Of a stretch of DNA of 64,000 nt, positions 61,317 to 64,000 are shown piece by piece (position 1 is the stretch's first letter; every line of letters starts with the position of its first letter). Below the pieces are notes generated by a model. It had not been told where the DNA came from. It was given only the letters and a program-made list of their open reading frames with translations, and searched no databases. A program made the translations under genes and the position numbers. Location: the NCBI GenBank assembly GCA_001692895.1, contig KV748199.1, forward strand, positions 1,302,001-1,366,000. Reading direction: 5' to 3'. The DNA is from Cenococcum geophilum 1.58 (Eukaryota > Ascomycota > Dothideomycetes > Gloniales > Gloniaceae).

Positions 61317-61790
61317 CTAGCCTACCTCCGTTAAAGCTTTCCCTAAAGGTAAGCGTGCCTATAATCCTTTTACGGAACCTTTACCTTAAGGAAGGGCTCT
61401 ATAACGGCACCTGTATAGTTATTACGCGCCTAGACTAGCGCTATATTAAAACTTAGATACTTAGCGGCAGCTTTTATAGGCAGCTATAGCTAATCCCTTA
61501 TATTAAGCTTACCTCTACAAATAGAGAACTGCCGTTTATTATTAGTAGAAGGCAGTTTCCAATCTAACTATACTTTGCTATAATAGTAAATAAGTTATAG
61601 GAGTAGTCTTTTAACTTTATCGGTGTTAATTTATATATACTAGTCTTTACCTATAAGCAGCTATATATTATGCTATTAAGAGTAATAGATATATATAGGC
61701 TTTCGCTATTACTACCACAGGGAGGCGATACCGCTACTACTACTAATATTATATATTTAAAGGTGTTACTACCTGTTACGGGCTAAGACG
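61317..61790 (+). pseudogene. Helitron helicase, C-terminal part
   Basis: Continues the split helicase: SLPPLKLSLKVSVPIILLRN, LYNGTCIVITRLD, STNRELPFIISRRQFPI, FNFIGVNLYILVFTYKQLY, the conserved end of PIF1-type Helitron helicases (ATP-site and DNA-contact motifs), with stops. Confidence 0.85.
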
Positions 61791-61799
61791 TAGGGGGAT

Positions 61800-62545
61800 A
61801 GTATAGTAGCGGTAGCAGTAGTAGGGTAGTAGTAGGGTAGTAGTAGAGTAGTAATAGGGTAGTAGTAGGGTAGTAGTAGGGTAGACTAAGTTTAGAAAGC
61901 TAAAAGCCCGCTATAGTATTTATTTAAAGGTTTTGATTTTATAATAAGGTATATTATTTTATTATATAACTACTTCTATAACTGCCCTATAGGGCTAGCA
62001 AAACTTTTATAAATGCCCCATAGGGCCTAGTAAACCCCCCCTTTACCCCCTCTCTACCCCCCCTCCCCTACTCCTTATTCTTATCCTCTAATAACTCCTT
62101 AAGAACCGCTACTAAACGGCGAAGCAGTTTTATAATCTACCCGCGCTACCTAGGGCGGAAACAGACGTAGGTAATCGGGGCTTTCTTTAACTCCTCTAAC
62201 TCCTTCCCCTCCTTATTATTATTGTTATTGTTATTATTATTAGTAGTGGCGGTAGCGGGAGGTATATAGGCGTAGGAGTAAGAGTAGGAGTAGGCTGTAG
62301 TAGGGGGGGCGGGGGCGGTAATAGACGTTATTATCTCTATTAGTTATACTTTTTACGGCTTATATTACTAACTTATAGACTTAAAAGAAGTAGCGCGCCC
62401 CTTTACTACTATAATAGCAGTTAGTATAGCTGCCGCGTAGCTAGCTAGCGACTAGTATACACTCTATAAATAGGCTACCGCCCTATATATACGATGTACA
62501 AGCCTATAGGGCTATTATACCCCAGCTTTACGCCAGGGCGGCCTC
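61800..62545. other. GTAGTAGGG array and AT/C-rich spacer
   Basis: 61805-61885 is a GTAGTAGGGTAGTAG array, followed by AAAAGCCCGC as at 44284. Two short palindromes, GCCCTATAGGGC (61993) and GCCCCATAGGGC (about 62014) followed by CTAGT, could be Helitron 3' hairpin-like ends. C-runs (about 62034-62075) and a TTATTATTGTTATTG array (62215) follow. No gene. Confidence 0.5.
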
Positions 62546-62794
62546 TGTCACGGAAGTGGGCACGAGCTGGAATACAATGTACTAAACAGGGTAGTAATTG
62601 AAGAAGGCTACGTACGCGTAACTATGCGTGGTTGATACAAAGACATTTGGATAAAGAAGAAGATTCTTTATGTGCCAGGTCGGGTATAAATAGGGGTTGT
62701 AGGGGAACGTGCGTAGGTGTCTCGGGACGAACGTGAGCACGGGTCAAGAACGTCAAAACGCGCAGGGACGTGAGAGCGTGTAAGTCCCGTGACA
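62546..62794. repeat. Apparently unmutated solo LTR
   Basis: 249 bp starting TGTCACGGAAG and ending TCCCGTGACA, with inverted ends TGTCACGG/CCGTGACA and perfect flanking duplications GCCTC (62541-62545 and 62795-62799). GC-balanced with no sign of RIP, unlike everything around it. It contains GGTATAAATAGGGG at about 62684, a TATA-box-like promoter signal. No internal retrotransposon sequence is present, so it is a solo LTR left by recombination. Confidence 0.88.
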
Positions 62795-62799
62795 GCCTC

Positions 62800-63595
62800 T
62801 ATATTTAGAGCCCTAGCCTTTAAGCGGACCCCCTAGTAGACCCTAAAAGCTCTACCTAGTCTAAAAGCCTACCGTAGAGATACGCCCTAAACGCGCGGCA
62901 GGGGACGCAGCGCCCGCATTATGGCTGTATTAGCGGCGGCGGCAGCGGGAGTAGCGGCAGCGGTAGTAGCGGTAGTAGTAGGAGCGGGTAGGGGCCTGGC
63001 GGCAGTAGTAGCCGTAGCAGCTATTTATATGTTAGTATCTTCTTAAATTCTTAAATTCTTTTATAGTACTAATACTTACTAGCACACTTATCTACTGGGA
63101 CTAAAGTCCCACGCATAGGCTGCTTAGCCTAAGATGGTAGCGGTATAAATAAAAAGCGGCGGCCGGGCGCGGATATAGTGGTAGTGGCGGCGGCGGTAGT
63201 AATATAGTGGTAGTGGTGGTGGAGCTAAAGCTAGAGTAGGAGTAGGGGCGGTAGTAGTAGTAAGAATGGCAGAGGTAGTAGGAGTAGGAGTAGATAATAT
63301 AGCAGTAGTAGCAGTAGTACTAATAGTGGTGGTAATAGTAGTACTATTACTTAAGGAAGAAGAAGACGATGATAATAATAACGATATAAATAGCTATTGT
63401 TAATATACGTCACGTAATTAACTATATAAATCTATATTACGCGATTATTATATAAAGGCAGCCTTATATTACTATAAGGTAGCTATATAAATTCTATAAT
63501 AGTAGGGTAGTAGTAGGGTAGTAGTAGGTAGTAGAGGGCAGTAATAGGCAGTAAAGGGCAGTTAAAGCTTTAATACTCTATTATATTTATTATAT
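62800..63595. repeat. Trinucleotide-rich low-complexity region
   Basis: GGCGGC/AGTAGC/GTAGTA arrays at about 62925-63020, 63170-63345 and 63498-63560 (GGGTAGTAGTAG). No coding evidence. Confidence 0.65.
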
Positions 63596-63935
63596 CTTAT
63601 TCTTATTTCTACTTTATATAGATATATATAAAAATATTAATAGCGTTTATAATAGTGTTTATAATAAGTTTATTAATATTCCTTATAGTGGAGTCTTGGG
63701 TATATTTATAAGTGCCTTATATAACCTTTTTAGTTTTTTTTATATATATTTAAAATCTATTTAATAATATATAGTATTATATAAAGTAGTAATAAAAGTA
63801 ATAATGGAATTTATTAATTAAAATTAATAAAAGTAGTAAAAATAAAAGTTATAGCTATAGCTAAATTAGTAAAGTTAGTAAAATAAAAATTAATTAATAT
63901 AATATATAGAAAATAATAAAAATAGTAATAGTAAT
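63596..63935. repeat. AT-rich dispersed repeat, copy 2
   Basis: Direct copy of 3543-3826 with an additional internal segment (about 63715-63780). Similarity ends near GTAATAGTAATG; the last 65 bp of the window (63936-64000) are unrelated and show nothing recognisable. Confidence 0.7.
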
Positions 63936-64000
63936 GTTTGTATCAACTTAATAATACAAGTGAGTTATATCCAGGGGCACGAAATACATATAGTATCGTA

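Larger units (their letters stand above)
55450..61790 (+). mobile_element. Helitron, RIP-degraded and interrupted
   Basis: Plus-strand Rep/helicase protein with stops: the Helitron-like N-terminal region (about 55700-56700), Rep with FITFTASPKWKEI near 56865 and the HUH-type box GLPYxHLLLFL near 57060, then a PIF1-like helicase from 58500. The helicase is split at 59375 by a Pogo-type transposon and resumes at 61317. Terminal TC and CTRR signals could not be fixed with certainty. Confidence 0.8.

Noticed and set aside
61990-62040. GCCCTATAGGGC and GCCCCATAGGGC followed by CTAGT as the Helitron 3' end
   Set aside because: Suggestive, but spacing to a CTRR end is not canonical and no second copy is available to confirm the boundary.

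Overview
The window looks like a stretch of a filamentous ascomycete (Pezizomycotina) chromosome. The genes have short fungal introns (about 45-110 nt, GTANG donors, CTAAC/CTGAC-like branch sites). The proteins belong to families typical of these fungi (SANT/Myb-like, fungal CorA-like, a HET-like membrane family). The repeats carry heavy repeat-induced point mutation (RIP): C:G to T:A changes, CAA/CAG/TGG codons turned into stops, Cys to Tyr and Asp to Asn at motif residues, and TA-rich composition. The species cannot be named from the sequence.

Layout. 1-3542: minus-strand Ty3/Gypsy element cut by the window edge. 3543-3826: AT-rich dispersed repeat, with a second copy near the other end (63596-63935). 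3850-16600: an unmutated gene island holding a five-exon SANT/Myb-like gene (5977-7966), a truncated paralogue (8181-8891), a membrane-protein fragment (9149-9559), a minus-strand five-exon CorA-like gene (9576-11380), a small Gln/Asn/Ser/Pro-rich gene (12643-13150) and a nine-exon HET-like membrane protein gene (13177-16391). The last two genes lie between two 96-bp inverted repeats (12112-12207, 16457-16552). 16840-17760: hAT transposase remnant.

18252-61800 is a nest of transposons. A complete Gypsy element (18252-24155, TSD GATAA) lies beside a Ty1/Copia element (24161-27199 plus 35136-35575). The Copia element is split by a second Gypsy element (27200-35130, TSD TTAAG). A 6.6-kb unit with about 330-bp terminal inverted repeats (35796-42425) encloses a Tad-like LINE. 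Minisatellites follow (42455-44245). Another copy of the second Gypsy family lies in reverse orientation (44631-54126, TSD CTAAG), itself interrupted by a 25-bp-TIR element full of minisatellites (50519-52039). About 1 kb of little-mutated repeat-like DNA (54441-55450) leads into a Helitron (about 55450-61790) whose helicase is split by a Fot1/Pogo-type transposon (59376-61314, TA target duplication).

62546-62794 is an apparently unmutated solo LTR with perfect 5-bp target duplications (GCCTC), inserted in otherwise degraded sequence; the window ends in trinucleotide arrays and the second AT-rich repeat. None of the transposon reading frames is intact. The genes that look functional are all in the 5.9-16.4 kb island. 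All exon models were assembled by eye from frame continuity and splice signals and need transcript support.
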